Source of the DNA: JADGNZ01 sp963715895
GTDB taxonomy: Bacteria > Acidobacteriota > Thermoanaerobaculia > Gp7-AA8
Direction of reading: 5' to 3'
Length of the DNA: 64,000 nucleotides
Assembly (NCBI GenBank): GCA_963715895.1
Contig: OY970284.1
Span: 3,782,001-3,846,000, forward strand
The stretch's first letter is position 1; each line of letters starts with the position of its first letter. Positions 1 to 8,940 of this stretch are shown here, piece after piece. A program made the position numbers and the translations under genes. The notes beneath the pieces are model-generated. The model had not been told where the DNA came from. It searched no databases and saw only the letters and a program-made list of their open reading frames with translations.

Positions 1-75
1 TCGATAGCGCCATCGATCTTCTGGCGAGGAATCGTTGTAGGCTCGGTAGCTGATCCGCCAATCCACTGCTTCTGC

Positions 76-81
76 TACTCT
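76..81 (+). promoter_or_regulatory. Candidate -10 element (TACTCT)
   Basis: The hexamer sits in the context CTGCTACTCT, which recurs before the gene starting at 4464. It ends 10 nt before the GTG at 92. No good -35 is visible. Bases 1-75 contain no gene I can support. Confidence 0.35.
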
Positions 82-91
82 CCGCCGCAAC

Positions 92-844
92 GTGAGCCGC
101 TCGCGCCTGCTTCCATTGACCGGGATTTTCGTCGCTCTGGCGGCGTGGCAGATCGCCGTTTCGATGAGGCCGTCGCTCATCCCCGGGCCGATCGTGGTGG
201 GACGGGCCATCGGTGAGCTGGCGATACGCGGGCTTCTCGTCAAGTACGTCGTGGCCTCGCTGTTTCGCGTCACGTGGGGCTATCTGGCGGCGCTGGTCAT
301 CGCCATCCCGCTCGGTCTGACCCTGGGGATGATCAGCCTCGGCGAGATGGCCATCAATCCAATCCTGCAGGTGCTGCGGCCGATCTCGCCTCTGGCCTGG
401 ATTCCGATCGCCATCCTCTGGTTCGGCGTCGGCGACGTCTCGGCGATCTTCCTCATCTTTCTGGCCTCGTTCCTGCCGCTCACCGTGGCCACGATGAATG
501 CGGTGCACAACATCGATCCTGTTCATCTCGCCGCGGCGCGCAACTTCGGCGTCCCGCTCCGCGCGCGCATGGCGGACGTGCTCGTACCGGCCATCCTGCC
601 GCAGCTCATCGTGGCCATGCGCATCGCGCTCGGTGTGGCCTGGCTGGTGGTCGTGGCCGCGGAGATGATCGCCGTCAACTCCGGCCTCGGCTTTCTCATC
701 GTCGACGCACGTAACGCAGGCAACCGCTACGATCTCGTCATCGCCGGCATGGTGCTCATCGGCGCCATCGGCGTCGTTCTCGATCTGCTCATGCGCCGCC
801 TGGAGCGGCTCGACTCTGTTCGCTGGGGTTACGCCGCCGAGTGA
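92..844 (+). CDS. ABC transporter permease (SsuC/TauC/NrtB type)
   Basis: Inner-membrane permease of an importer for a small organic or sulfur/nitrogen compound. The 250-residue protein has about six hydrophobic helices and the family's EAA loop region (around residues 145-165, LAAARNFGVPL...). GTG at 92 is the first start in frame and lies 10 nt after a TACTCT -10-like hexamer (76-81), so it may be leaderless. The stop overlaps the GTG of the ATPase by 4 nt (GTGA), indicating translational coupling. A paralogous permease follows at 1615, so the transporter may use a heterodimeric channel. Substrate cannot be told from sequence; family membership is clear. Confidence 0.9.
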   Translation: MSRSRLLPLTGIFVALAAWQIAVSMRPSLIPGPIVVGRAIGELAIRGLLVKYVVASLFRVTWGYLAALVIAIPLGLTLGMISLGEMAINPILQVLRPISPLAWIPIAILWFGVGDVSAIFLIFLASFLPLTVATMNAVHNIDPVHLAAARNFGVPLRARMADVLVPAILPQLIVAMRIALGVAWLVVVAAEMIAVNSGLGFLIVDARNAGNRYDLVIAGMVLIGAIGVVLDLLMRRLERLDSVRWGYAAE

Positions 845-1575
845 AAGTCCAGTTCAGCGATGTGTCGATGCGCTTCGGCGCGATGGAGGTCCTCCAGCAC
901 GTCACGATCGGCGTGGAGGAGGGGGAGTTCCTCTGCATCGTCGGCCCCTCCGGATGCGGCAAGTCGACGCTGCTCAACATCGCTGGCGGTTTCCTCGCGC
1001 CCGCGGCTGGCTCGGTGACGATCGACGGCGAGCCGGTCACGGCGCCCGACCGGCGGCGCATCTTCGTCTTCCAGGAGCGCGGCGTCTTTCCGTGGCTCAC
1101 GGTCGAAGGGAACATCGGCTTCGGTCTGTTCGATATGCCGGAAGAGGCGCGGCGGCAGCGTGTTGCGCAGTACATCCAGCTCGTCGGTCTGGACGGCTTC
1201 GAGAAAGCGTACCCGCGGGAGCTCTCCGGAGGGATGAAGCAGCGCGTCGAAGTGGCACGCGCGCTGGCGGTGAATCCCGACGTGCTCTTTCTCGATGAGC
1301 CTTTCGGCGCGCTCGACTCGATCACCCGCCTGCAGATGCGCAGCGAGCTCCTTCGCATCTGGCGTGCCGAGCGGAAGACGGTGCTCTTCGTGACGCACGA
1401 CATCGAGGAGTCGGTGCAGCTCGCCGACCGCGTCGTGGTCATGAGCGCGCGCCCGGGACGGATCCGGCGGGTAGTGGACATCGATATCGCGCATCCACGT
1501 GACCTTTCGTCGCAGAGATACATTGAGCTTCGCGATCTGATCTTTGGCGAGATCGGGCTGGCACATCAGGTATAG
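841..1575 (+). CDS. ABC transporter ATPase (SsuB/TauB type)
   Basis: Cytoplasmic ATPase that energises the two permeases on either side. It has Walker A GPSGCGKST (about residues 37-45), a Q-loop in VFQERGVFPW, the signature LSGGMKQR (about 130), Walker B LFLDEPFGALD and the switch histidine in THDIEES. At 244 residues it is standard length for the nitrate/sulfonate/taurine family. GTG start overlaps the upstream permease stop by 4 nt. Substrate is unknown. Confidence 0.93.
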   Translation: MKVQFSDVSMRFGAMEVLQHVTIGVEEGEFLCIVGPSGCGKSTLLNIAGGFLAPAAGSVTIDGEPVTAPDRRRIFVFQERGVFPWLTVEGNIGFGLFDMPEEARRQRVAQYIQLVGLDGFEKAYPRELSGGMKQRVEVARALAVNPDVLFLDEPFGALDSITRLQMRSELLRIWRAERKTVLFVTHDIEESVQLADRVVVMSARPGRIRRVVDIDIAHPRDLSSQRYIELRDLIFGEIGLAHQV

Positions 1576-1583
1576 GCAAATGG

Positions 1584-1676
1584 TGAATGTTGAATGTTCA
1601 ATGTTGAATGTTGAATGGGGGTGCAGATGAAACCCTCCATTCAACATTCAACATTCAACATTGAACATTCAACATT
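1584..1676. repeat. Heptamer inverted repeat, family A copy 1
   Basis: The left arm (1584-1617) is a tandem run of TGTTGAA-like 7-mers. The right arm (1638-1676) is the same motif inverted (TTCAACA words). The spacer is about 20 nt, so the RNA or DNA could fold into a long hairpin. Copies 2 and 3 lie at 6167-6262 and 11676-11781. It bridges the ATPase and second permease genes and enters the reading frame of the latter. Confidence 0.9.
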
Positions 1677-2403
1677 TCGCTTTGTCCTGCCAGTGATCAC
1701 GACGACGATCATTCTCGCCATCTGGGCGATCGCGGTAAAACTCTCCGGCACGAAGATCTTTCCATCGCCGCTAGCGGTGGCTAAGGCGATCGCTACCCTC
1801 TCCGAAAAAAGCCTCCTCTGGCGCTACATCGGAGACTCGCTGACCCGCGTCTTCGCCGGCTACCTGGCGGCGATCGTCGCCGGCATCCCGATCGGATTCC
1901 TCATGGGATGGCATGCGCCGCTGGCGCGCGCGATCAATCCGTTGATCCAGATGCTGCGGCCGATCTCGCCGCTGGCCTGGATGCCGCTGGCCGTGATCTG
2001 GTTCGGCGTCAGCAATGCCGCGCCGATCTTCCTCATCTTCCTGGCCTCGCTCTTTCCGATCATCGTGGCGGCAATGAACGGCGTCCGTAACGTTCCGCCG
2101 ATGTACCTCCAGGCCGGCCGCAACTTCGGCCTTTCCACGCGGCAGCTCATGATCCGCGTGGTCGCCCCGGCCGTCCTGCCGCGCATCATCGTCGGACTGC
2201 GCCTGGCCTTCGGTATCGCCTGGGTCGTCCTGGTGGCCGCCGAGATGATCGCCGTCGATTCCGGGCTCGGATACCTCATCATCGACGCCCGCAACGCCGG
2301 CAAGCGCTACGACCTCGTCGTGGCCGGGATGTTGATGATCGGCGTGATTGGATTGCTGCTCGATACGGGGATTCGGAGGGTGGAGGAGTGGATCAGTGAG
2401 TAG
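1615..2403 (+). CDS. Second ABC transporter permease (SsuC/TauC type)
   Basis: Paralogue of the permease at 92, sharing the stretch LRPISPLAW and the C-terminal pattern GLGYLIIDARNAG. It should form the channel with the first permease. The annotated start is inside the family A repeat: the first ~20 residues (including HSTFNIEHSTF) are encoded by the right arm. ATG at 1615 or 1627 are both repeat-derived or repeat-adjacent, and no Shine-Dalgarno sequence is seen. The true start is uncertain; the conserved protein begins around the first membrane helix (after residue 23). Confidence 0.85.
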   Translation: MGVQMKPSIQHSTFNIEHSTFRFVLPVITTTIILAIWAIAVKLSGTKIFPSPLAVAKAIATLSEKSLLWRYIGDSLTRVFAGYLAAIVAGIPIGFLMGWHAPLARAINPLIQMLRPISPLAWMPLAVIWFGVSNAAPIFLIFLASLFPIIVAAMNGVRNVPPMYLQAGRNFGLSTRQLMIRVVAPAVLPRIIVGLRLAFGIAWVVLVAAEMIAVDSGLGYLIIDARNAGKRYDLVVAGMLMIGVIGLLLDTGIRRVEEWISE

Positions 2404-2574
2404 GTTGCAGGGTTGCTTGGTTGTAAGGTTGCTGGGTAGCCGGGTCGCGAGGTTTCGGGGTCTCGCGGTCTCGCGGCATTCAACTCGTCACGCCGTCCTG
2501 GCATCATCCGCACCGCGAGACCCCGCAACCGCGAGACCGCGCAACCAAGCAACTCAGCAACCCAAGCAACCCAA
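2402..2574. repeat. Inverted repeat, family C copy 1
   Basis: The left arm (about 2402-2476) is made of GGTTGC and GTCTCGCGG words. The right arm (about 2512-2572) carries their complements (CCGCGAGACC, GCAACCC). It fills the gap between the permease and the binding-protein gene. A second copy is at 33838-34074, and a mixed B/C element is at 23061-23190. Confidence 0.8.
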
Positions 2575-2586
2575 AAGGAGGTGATC
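2575..2586 (+). promoter_or_regulatory. Extended Shine-Dalgarno sequence
   Basis: AAGGAGGTGATC is a full-length complement of the usual 16S rRNA 3' end. It ends 5 nt before the ATG at 2592. It fixes the start of the binding-protein gene upstream of the in-frame UGA and suggests strong initiation. Confidence 0.9.
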
Positions 2587-2591
2587 GGACC

Positions 2592-3653
2592 ATGCGAAAA
2601 CTCATCCTCGCCATCGGCGCCTGGATCGTTGCCATCACGGCTGCGCACCTGGTGCTCAACGTGAACTGGCAGGTGCTGATGAACGACCGGCTGCCGGAAG
2701 CAAGCCGGAAGCTGAATGTCGCGTACATCCCGGTGACGTGACATCTCGCTTGCCCGGTCACCGACTACATCTCCGCCTACTCGCAGTCCGGACAGATCTT
2801 CATTCCGCGCTTGTTTCAGGGGTTCCCTGAAATCAAGGAAGCGCTGATGTCCAACAAGATGCAGGCGGCGTTCATGGTCGCGCCGATGGCAATCGCCCTG
2901 CGGGCTCAGGGCGTTCCGGTGAAGATTGTCTACCTCGGACACCGCTACGGTTCCGCCGTGGTCGTGCGCAGCGAAGGGCCTGTGCACAGCGTGTCCGATC
3001 TGCGCGGACGGATCATCGCCGTCCCCAGCCGTTTTTCTGACGAGCGCCTCATCGTCTTCCGAGCCCTCGCCGCGAACGGCATGAATGCGAAGAAAGACGT
3101 GCGGATGGTGGAGATGGCCCCTCCCGATGTTGCCGGCGCGCTCGCCGCGAAGGCGATCGACGCCTTTTCCATGGGCGAGCCGTATCCGTCGCAGGCCGAG
3201 ATCGGCGGTTTCGGCCGCGTGCTCTTCCATGCCCGTGAGTACTGGCCCGACTACATCTCCTGCGTGCTGGTGGTGCGGCAGGACGTGATCGACCGGCGCC
3301 CCGAGGCGGTGCAGACGCTCGTCGACGGCATCGCCCGATCGGGTCTCTGGCTCGAGGAGAAGGATCTCGCAAGAAAGCATCGTCTGCACGCCGCCGATTT
3401 CGTCGGCCGCTTCTACTACCACCAGGACCCGAAGATGCTGCGCTGGGCGCTGACGAACCCGATCGACCGCGTCAAATACGAGCCGCTATCGCCGCGCCGC
3501 GGCGATTTCGAGACCATCGTCAAGCTGATGGTCGCCACCGGCGTCCTCGATCACGCCATCCCGTTCGAAGAGTTCGTCGACACGCGCTTCGCCGAAGGCG
3601 CGCATGGGATGACGGCGTGGAAGTACGAGGCGGGAGACGATCGGGCGAAGTAG
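2592..3653 (+). CDS. ABC substrate-binding protein with in-frame UGA (candidate selenoprotein)
   Basis: Periplasmic binding protein of the NMT1/SsuA/TauA type, partner of the upstream permeases and ATPase. From ATG 2592 the frame encodes a membrane-anchor or signal segment (KLILAIGAWIVAITAAHLVL) and reaches PVT-TGA-HLACPVTDY, with UGA at 2739-2741 (codon 50). It then runs open to 3653: 353 residues if the UGA is read. In this family I recall cysteine at that position (PVTCHLTCPVTD-like), so UGA replaces Cys and leaves a U-x-x-x-C pair. There is no second lesion, and the ribosome site is excellent. Alternatives are a nonsense mutation or a sequencing error (TGC or TGT to TGA), leaving a pseudogene or a protein restarted near 2811. 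I see only a weak stem-loop at 2761-2791 and no convincing bacterial SECIS. No selenium genes are in the window. Confidence 0.7.
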
Positions 3654-3671
3654 GCTGCACCTTCGGTGCAC

Positions 3672-4088
3672 TCACTCCCAGAGGTCTACACCGAACTGCG
3701 TCGCGGCGTTTCTAAGGGGCCCGTCGTTACAGCTCAGCATGAGTTTTCGTCGATGCGCAAGCTCCAGATAGGCCGCGTCATAGACTGACAGATGATGGGT
3801 GGTGGCCAACTCTGACAACAGCGAGAAGGCCAGCGACGACATCTCATGATCGACGCGCAACGGAAGAGCGCGAAGCCATCCGAGGGCGGTCTGACGCTCG
3901 TTCTCAGTCAGTTTCCGCCGGCGAACGAGCACTGTGAGCGCGTTGGCTACTTCCAACGGCCACAACGCTGGCACTTCGAGTATGGCCCCCTCGGCAATGG
4001 CATCCAACATTGCTTCTGTCTCGGCCGTAGCCTGCGCCGGATGGACCCATCCGACAGCGACCGAAGCATCCGCGACAAAGGCCCGCAT
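3672..4088 (-). CDS. PIN-domain toxin (VapC-like ribonuclease)
   Basis: A 138-residue PIN protein. It has the N-terminal acidic motif (FVADASVAVGW), the central Glu (PLEVANAL), and the C-terminal acidic pair region (LSVYDAAYLELA, then SCNDGPL), which together would bind the catalytic metal. Family members are usually tRNA- or rRNA-specific endoribonucleases. Its ATG overlaps the stop of the antitoxin by one base (TAATG), the usual antitoxin-first order. Confidence 0.88.
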   Translation of the reverse strand: MRAFVADASVAVGWVHPAQATAETEAMLDAIAEGAILEVPALWPLEVANALTVLVRRRKLTENERQTALGWLRALPLRVDHEMSSLAFSLLSELATTHHLSVYDAAYLELAHRRKLMLSCNDGPLRNAATQFGVDLWE

Positions 4089-4345
4089 TACAACCTACCC
4101 TCGTCGATGGCGGATCGAACCTCGCGGTTGGACAGCTTTGTTTTGGATCTCCGTCGGATGCGTTGCTGCAACTCCCGAAGTCCCATCACGGCGCGGCGGA
4201 CATCGTCAAACCGCTGAGCGCCTTCCGGCACCAGGCGCGCTACAGGTTTGTCATGCCGGGTAATGACGACCTCCTCGCCTTGCGATACGCGGTTAAGCAA
4301 CTCCCCAAACCGAGTCTTTGCCTCGAAAGCGCTAACCTTTGCCAT
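4088..4345 (-). CDS. Phd/YefM-family antitoxin (VapB-like)
   Basis: An 85-residue antitoxin. The N-terminal half (KVSAFEAKTRFGELLNRVSQGEEVVITRHDKPVARL) is the DNA-binding and dimerisation fold of Phd/YefM proteins. The basic C terminus (QQRIRRRSKTK) should wrap the toxin. It lies immediately upstream of the PIN toxin and probably autoregulates the pair. Its 5' end is antisense to the upstream part of the long frame at 4248; the glycosyltransferase more likely begins at 4464. Confidence 0.88.
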   Translation of the reverse strand: MAKVSAFEAKTRFGELLNRVSQGEEVVITRHDKPVARLVPEGAQRFDDVRRAVMGLRELQQRIRRRSKTKLSNREVRSAIDEGRL

Positions 4346-4450
4346 GGCTCGTCTCCCACCAATTCAACCAGTCGTTAACCAGTTTAGCGCAACGGAGGCC
4401 TCTTTTGCCGCGGAATACCCGGCCCGCCAGTCATGCAGCTCTTCCTCTGC

Positions 4451-4456
4451 TACTCT
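4451..4456 (+). promoter_or_regulatory. Candidate -10 element (TACTCT)
   Basis: Same CTGCTACTCT context as at 72-81. It is placed 7 nt before the GTG at 4464, so transcription would begin at or next to the start codon. Confidence 0.35.
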
Positions 4457-4463
4457 GGAGGAA

Positions 4464-5381
4464 GTGACCGCAGAGACTGACGAGCGGACGGACTCATTCG
4501 TCGACGCGCCGCTCATCTCCGTGCTGCTGCCGACCACCCACCCCTGGCCGGCGGTCTCTTCGGCACTGGCGGCGCTTCTGTCCCAGACCGGTGCGCCCTC
4601 CTTCGAGGCCCTTGTCCTCGACGGCCACGGCGCGGCCCTTTCCGCGACACATCCCGATCCGGCGGTGCGCTGGCTCCGGCTTCCGGGAAAGGACTCGTTT
4701 GCGTTGCGAGCAGCCGGAATTGCTGCCGCGCGTGGAGCCATCATCGTGGTGAGCGAGGATCACTGCCTCGCGCCGAGTGACTGGTTGGCGTCGATCGCCG
4801 CCGCCCACGATGCCGACGCGAGATCTGCTCTCGTGGGCGTAACGGTGAACCACCCGGCCTCGAGGTCTTCGGCCATGGACCGCGCCAATTTCGTCATTAC
4901 ATTCGCCGGTCAGAACCAGAGCCGGCTCGACATCGGGTGGGACCGATTGCCGGTGCCGACGAATTTGTCGTTCAAACGCGCCGCGTTGCCGCCGGCGAGC
5001 CTGGGAGCCGGGGAATTCGAGTATGCCTGGCTCGCGCAGCTACGGGCGACGCGCGCGCTCGGCGTTTGTCCATCGGTCGTTCTGCACCATAAACAAAGCT
5101 GGGGATGGCGCGTCCTGGGCGTTCATCTGGCCAGTGGCCAGGCGTACGGCGCCATCGTGCGCGAGTGGTCATGGAAAGAGCGATGGCGCTGGTGGCTCGC
5201 GCTTCCCTTGCTGCCGCTGCGACTGGCCAGGCTCTCCATCCCCGATCTGCTCGATGGGGCCGCGGGCTCCGAGCCCTACTTCGGAGACCTGTTCTGCCTG
5301 GCCACGCTGATCCTCGCCAACCTCACCGGCCAGATACTGGGCGCCACCAGCGGTGCCGGTACAAGCCGGGAGCGCCTTTGA
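4464..5381 (+). CDS. GT2-like glycosyltransferase
   Basis: About 305 residues resembling family 2 glycosyltransferases. It has an N-terminal beta strand (PLISVLLPTTHPW), an acidic sugar-nucleotide site (VVSEDHCLAP, probably the DXD equivalent), and a hydrophobic C-terminal segment (WWLALPLLPLRLARL) suggesting membrane contact. Start choice: the open frame reaches back to 4248 but would overlap the antitoxin. GTG 4464 lies 7 nt after TACTCT (4451-4456), consistent with leaderless transcription. Acceptor and donor are unknown. It stands alone between the toxin pair and ksgA. Confidence 0.65.
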   Translation: MTAETDERTDSFVDAPLISVLLPTTHPWPAVSSALAALLSQTGAPSFEALVLDGHGAALSATHPDPAVRWLRLPGKDSFALRAAGIAAARGAIIVVSEDHCLAPSDWLASIAAAHDADARSALVGVTVNHPASRSSAMDRANFVITFAGQNQSRLDIGWDRLPVPTNLSFKRAALPPASLGAGEFEYAWLAQLRATRALGVCPSVVLHHKQSWGWRVLGVHLASGQAYGAIVREWSWKERWRWWLALPLLPLRLARLSIPDLLDGAAGSEPYFGDLFCLATLILANLTGQILGATSGAGTSRERL

Positions 5382-5390
5382 ACGCTGTGC

Positions 5391-6152
5391 TTACGGTGCA
5401 GTTGCCGCCAACGCACTTCGGAGCCTTGCGAAGTCTTCGATCGACAGCCGCTCCGCCCGCACACCCTCGTCGATACCGGCCCGCGCCATCGCCGCCACCA
5501 GCTCTTCGCGCGTGCCAAATTCGGTCAAGTTGTTGACCAGCTTCTTCCGGCGCATCCGGAAGGAGGCGCTGATCAGATCGATGAGCTCCTCCGATACGAA
5601 CGATTTGCGGTCAGGGTCGAGCACGACCACGGCGCTGCGGACCTTCGGCGGCGGATAGAACGACTTCGGCTCGAGGGTCATGAGGATGCGCGCCGAGGCG
5701 TAGAGGCGGACGAACAGGGTCAGGTAGCCGTAGGCCTCGTCGCCCGGCTTGGCCACGAGGCGGTCGGCTACTTCCTTCTGCAGCATGAAAACGGCGCGGC
5801 GGCAGTTCGGATCGGAGACGACGCGGCGCAGGATAGGCGTTCCGGCGTTATACGGGAGATTGCCGACGGCGCGGTAGGAGCGGAGGGGGAGCGGGGCCTC
5901 CATCGCGTCTTCATTCACGAGCGTGATGCGGTCGCCGAACTGTGCGCGAAGCCGGTCCGAAAGCTCCGGATCGATCTCGACGGCCATCAGCTCGTTCGGG
6001 AGCTCCGCAAGCTTCTCCGTCAGAACGCCTTCGCCCGGTCCGATCTCGACGACGACGTCGTCCGTCGCCGGCTCGACGGCCTCGACGATCCGCATCACCG
6101 CTCCGCGGTTGCGAAGGAAGTGCTGCCCCCATTTTTTCTTTGGATGGCTCAT
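5391..6152 (-). CDS. ksgA: 16S rRNA (adenine(1518)-N(6)/adenine(1519)-N(6)) dimethyltransferase
   Basis: Dimethylates two adjacent adenines near the 3' end of 16S rRNA during small-subunit maturation. The N-terminal KKKWGQHFLRN, SAM-binding VEIGPGEGVLTEKL and catalytic NLPYN motifs are all present. Length 253 residues is normal. ATG 6152 (MSHPKKKWGQ) is chosen; the frame extends to 6233, but that part is read from the family A repeat and is unlike the family. It is convergent with the glycosyltransferase, 9 bp apart. Confidence 0.97.
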   Translation of the reverse strand: MSHPKKKWGQHFLRNRGAVMRIVEAVEPATDDVVVEIGPGEGVLTEKLAELPNELMAVEIDPELSDRLRAQFGDRITLVNEDAMEAPLPLRSYRAVGNLPYNAGTPILRRVVSDPNCRRAVFMLQKEVADRLVAKPGDEAYGYLTLFVRLYASARILMTLEPKSFYPPPKVRSAVVVLDPDRKSFVSEELIDLISASFRMRRKKLVNNLTEFGTREELVAAMARAGIDEGVRAERLSIEDFARLRSALAATAP

Positions 6153-6166
6153 CGAGAACGAAAGGC

Positions 6167-6262
6167 AATGTTGAATGTTGAGTGTTGAATATTCAATGTT
6201 GAATGGACGGGGAGAGACCGGTTCATTCAACATTCAACATTTACCATTGAACATTCAACATT
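6167..6262. repeat. Heptamer inverted repeat, family A copy 2
   Basis: Left arm 6167-6205 and right arm 6224-6262 are built from TGTTGAA words and their complement, with a ~18-nt spacer. It lies between the divergent ksgA and moxR-like genes and would sit in the 5' region of ksgA. Confidence 0.9.
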
Positions 6263-6303
6263 TCGCCTCTTCTCGTCCGACCACCCCACGATAAACTCCT
6301 CCC

Positions 6304-7293
<990 letters not shown>

Positions 7294-7309
7294 TGCGGTC
7301 CTCGTAACC

Positions 7310-8206
7310 ATGTTCTTCCGCCGCCGCAAGCCGCAATACCGCGTCCCCCTCGCGCGCCGGGTGCGCGACCTCGAGATCCTCTCGGCGCGTCTGATCCGTG
7401 CCGGATTCGCGGGCGACTATCACTCGGCGTTTCATGGACGGGGGATCGAGTTCTCACAGGTGCGGGAGTACCAGCCGGGCGACGATGTGCGCACGATCGA
7501 CTGGAACGTCACAGCCCGCAGCGGAGTGCCGCATGTGAAGGAATTCGTCGAAGAGCGCGACCTGACCGTGCTCGTGGTCATCGACGTCTCGGGCTCGATG
7601 GCCTTCGGATCGGTCGACTGGCGCAAGTGCGACATCGCCGCGGAGCTGGCCGCGGTCTTCGCCTTTTCCGCTGTTCAGAATTCCGACCGGATCGGCCTGC
7701 TTCTCTTCTCGCACAATATTGGCGGCTACATCCCGCCACGGCGGGGGCAGATGCACGCGCAGGTCATCGTCCGCGCGGCCGTCGACGCCGCCATGCGCGG
7801 CCCAGAGGGGGTGGCCGACCTCGATGCGGCCGCGCGCTATCTCGAGCAGGTCAGTACCCGCCGCGCCGTGGTGATCATCATCAGCGATTTCCTCGATCAG
7901 AACTTCGAGCGGACCATGCGGCGTCTGGATCGAAGACACGACGTCGTAGCGATTACGGTCAGCGATCCGCGCGAAGAGAGGTTCCCCGAGGGGGGATTGG
8001 CGCAAGTGGTCGACGCCGAGAGCGGGGTGGCGCGGTTCGTCGATCTGCGCCACGCCGACGTGGCAAGGCGTGCCGCGGCGCGCGATCAACTGAACGAGCG
8101 GCGGTTTCGCGCCGCCGGGATCGATCATCTCAACGTCTCGACGGCAATTCCGTACGATCGGGAGTTGCTGCGGTTCTTCCGGGAGCGGGCGGTGAGAAGG
8201 CGATAG
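7310..8206 (+). CDS. DUF58 protein (VWA-like)
   Basis: 298 residues with the DUF58 hallmark block (GRGIEFSQVREYQPGDDVRTIDW, split here only by its natural length) and a VWA-like metal site DVSGSM (about residues 93-98). DUF58 proteins are almost always encoded next to MoxR. It starts 16 bp after moxR and its stop precedes the next gene by 2 bp. Role: probable adaptor between MoxR and the membrane VWA proteins; exact function unknown. Confidence 0.93.
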   Translation: MFFRRRKPQYRVPLARRVRDLEILSARLIRAGFAGDYHSAFHGRGIEFSQVREYQPGDDVRTIDWNVTARSGVPHVKEFVEERDLTVLVVIDVSGSMAFGSVDWRKCDIAAELAAVFAFSAVQNSDRIGLLLFSHNIGGYIPPRRGQMHAQVIVRAAVDAAMRGPEGVADLDAAARYLEQVSTRRAVVIIISDFLDQNFERTMRRLDRRHDVVAITVSDPREERFPEGGLAQVVDAESGVARFVDLRHADVARRAAARDQLNERRFRAAGIDHLNVSTAIPYDRELLRFFRERAVRRR

Positions 8207-8208
8207 CG

Positions 8209-8940
8209 ATGACAGGTCTCCTTCTGGTACTGGTCACCATGTTCCACCCCGCGCGCGCGACGGTCGGCGATCCGGTTACGATCGAGTTCGCGGCGCCGAC
8301 GGTGGTCGATCCGTCGCCCGATTACGAAGTGGTCTCGCGCGCCGGCAACTCCGTCGTGATCAGGACCTTCGTGCCGCACACGATCACGGTGACAGGTCAT
8401 TCCGCGGAAGGTCCGGTCAGCGTGGTGATTCCGATTTACCCGGTGCTGAAGCCGGACGACAAGCTGGAGCCTGCACCGCTGAAGCCTCCGAAGCCGGAGC
8501 CGTGGCCGCGCCTGCCGTTCGTCGCCATCGGCATCGCCGCTCTGGCTGCGATCGCGGCGTGGACGGCGGTGGTAATCCTGGCGGAGCGGCGCGTGGCCAA
8601 ACCGCGGATCGTCATCGTGCCGGCCGATGCGTTTCGCGCGCGTGTGATGGCGTTGCGAACTATCGATCGGCTGCGCTGGGCGAATCTGGCCGACGCCGTT
8701 CGCGCCTATCTTGCCGCGGTCCGCGCCGACCTCGGCGCGGAGCTGACGACGTCGGAGCTGCTGGCGCGCGTCGAGGATGTATCCGTAGCGCAGATCCTTC
8801 GTCAGGGCGATCTCGAGAAGTTCTCGCCATGGGGAGCCGCGCCGGCGAATTTCGATGATGCGCTCGAGCGCGCGCTCGTGATCCCGTCGTGGGCGGAGCC
8901 GCCGGCAGCGGAAGAGGCAGTAGAAGAGGCGGCGGCATGA
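8209..8940 (+). CDS. Membrane-anchored Bat-operon protein, unknown function
   Basis: 243 residues: a short signal-like N terminus (MTGLLLVLVTMFHPARA), a ~75-residue periplasmic beta-rich domain, a Pro-rich linker (KPPKPEPWPRLP), one membrane helix (about 103-125) and a helical cytoplasmic tail ending in a Glu/Ala-rich stretch. ATG 8209 follows the DUF58 stop by 2 nt; the last 4 nt overlap the next gene (ATGA). Position matches the DUF4381-like proteins of similar operons, but I cannot assign the family firmly. Confidence 0.8.
   Translation: MTGLLLVLVTMFHPARATVGDPVTIEFAAPTVVDPSPDYEVVSRAGNSVVIRTFVPHTITVTGHSAEGPVSVVIPIYPVLKPDDKLEPAPLKPPKPEPWPRLPFVAIGIAALAAIAAWTAVVILAERRVAKPRIVIVPADAFRARVMALRTIDRLRWANLADAVRAYLAAVRADLGAELTTSELLARVEDVSVAQILRQGDLEKFSPWGAAPANFDDALERALVIPSWAEPPAAEEAVEEAAA

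Noticed and set aside
1584..1676. Heptamer repeats as iteron origin of replication
   Set aside because: Copies are scattered between operons and are symmetric hairpins, with no replication gene nearby.
2761..2791. SECIS element after the UGA of the binding-protein gene
   Set aside because: Only a short interrupted stem with an 18-nt loop and no G at the loop start; too weak to annotate.
2307..3422. 371-codon minus-strand frame across the binding-protein gene
   Set aside because: It runs through the family C repeat and has no domain; the plus strand shows a family protein and a strong ribosome site.
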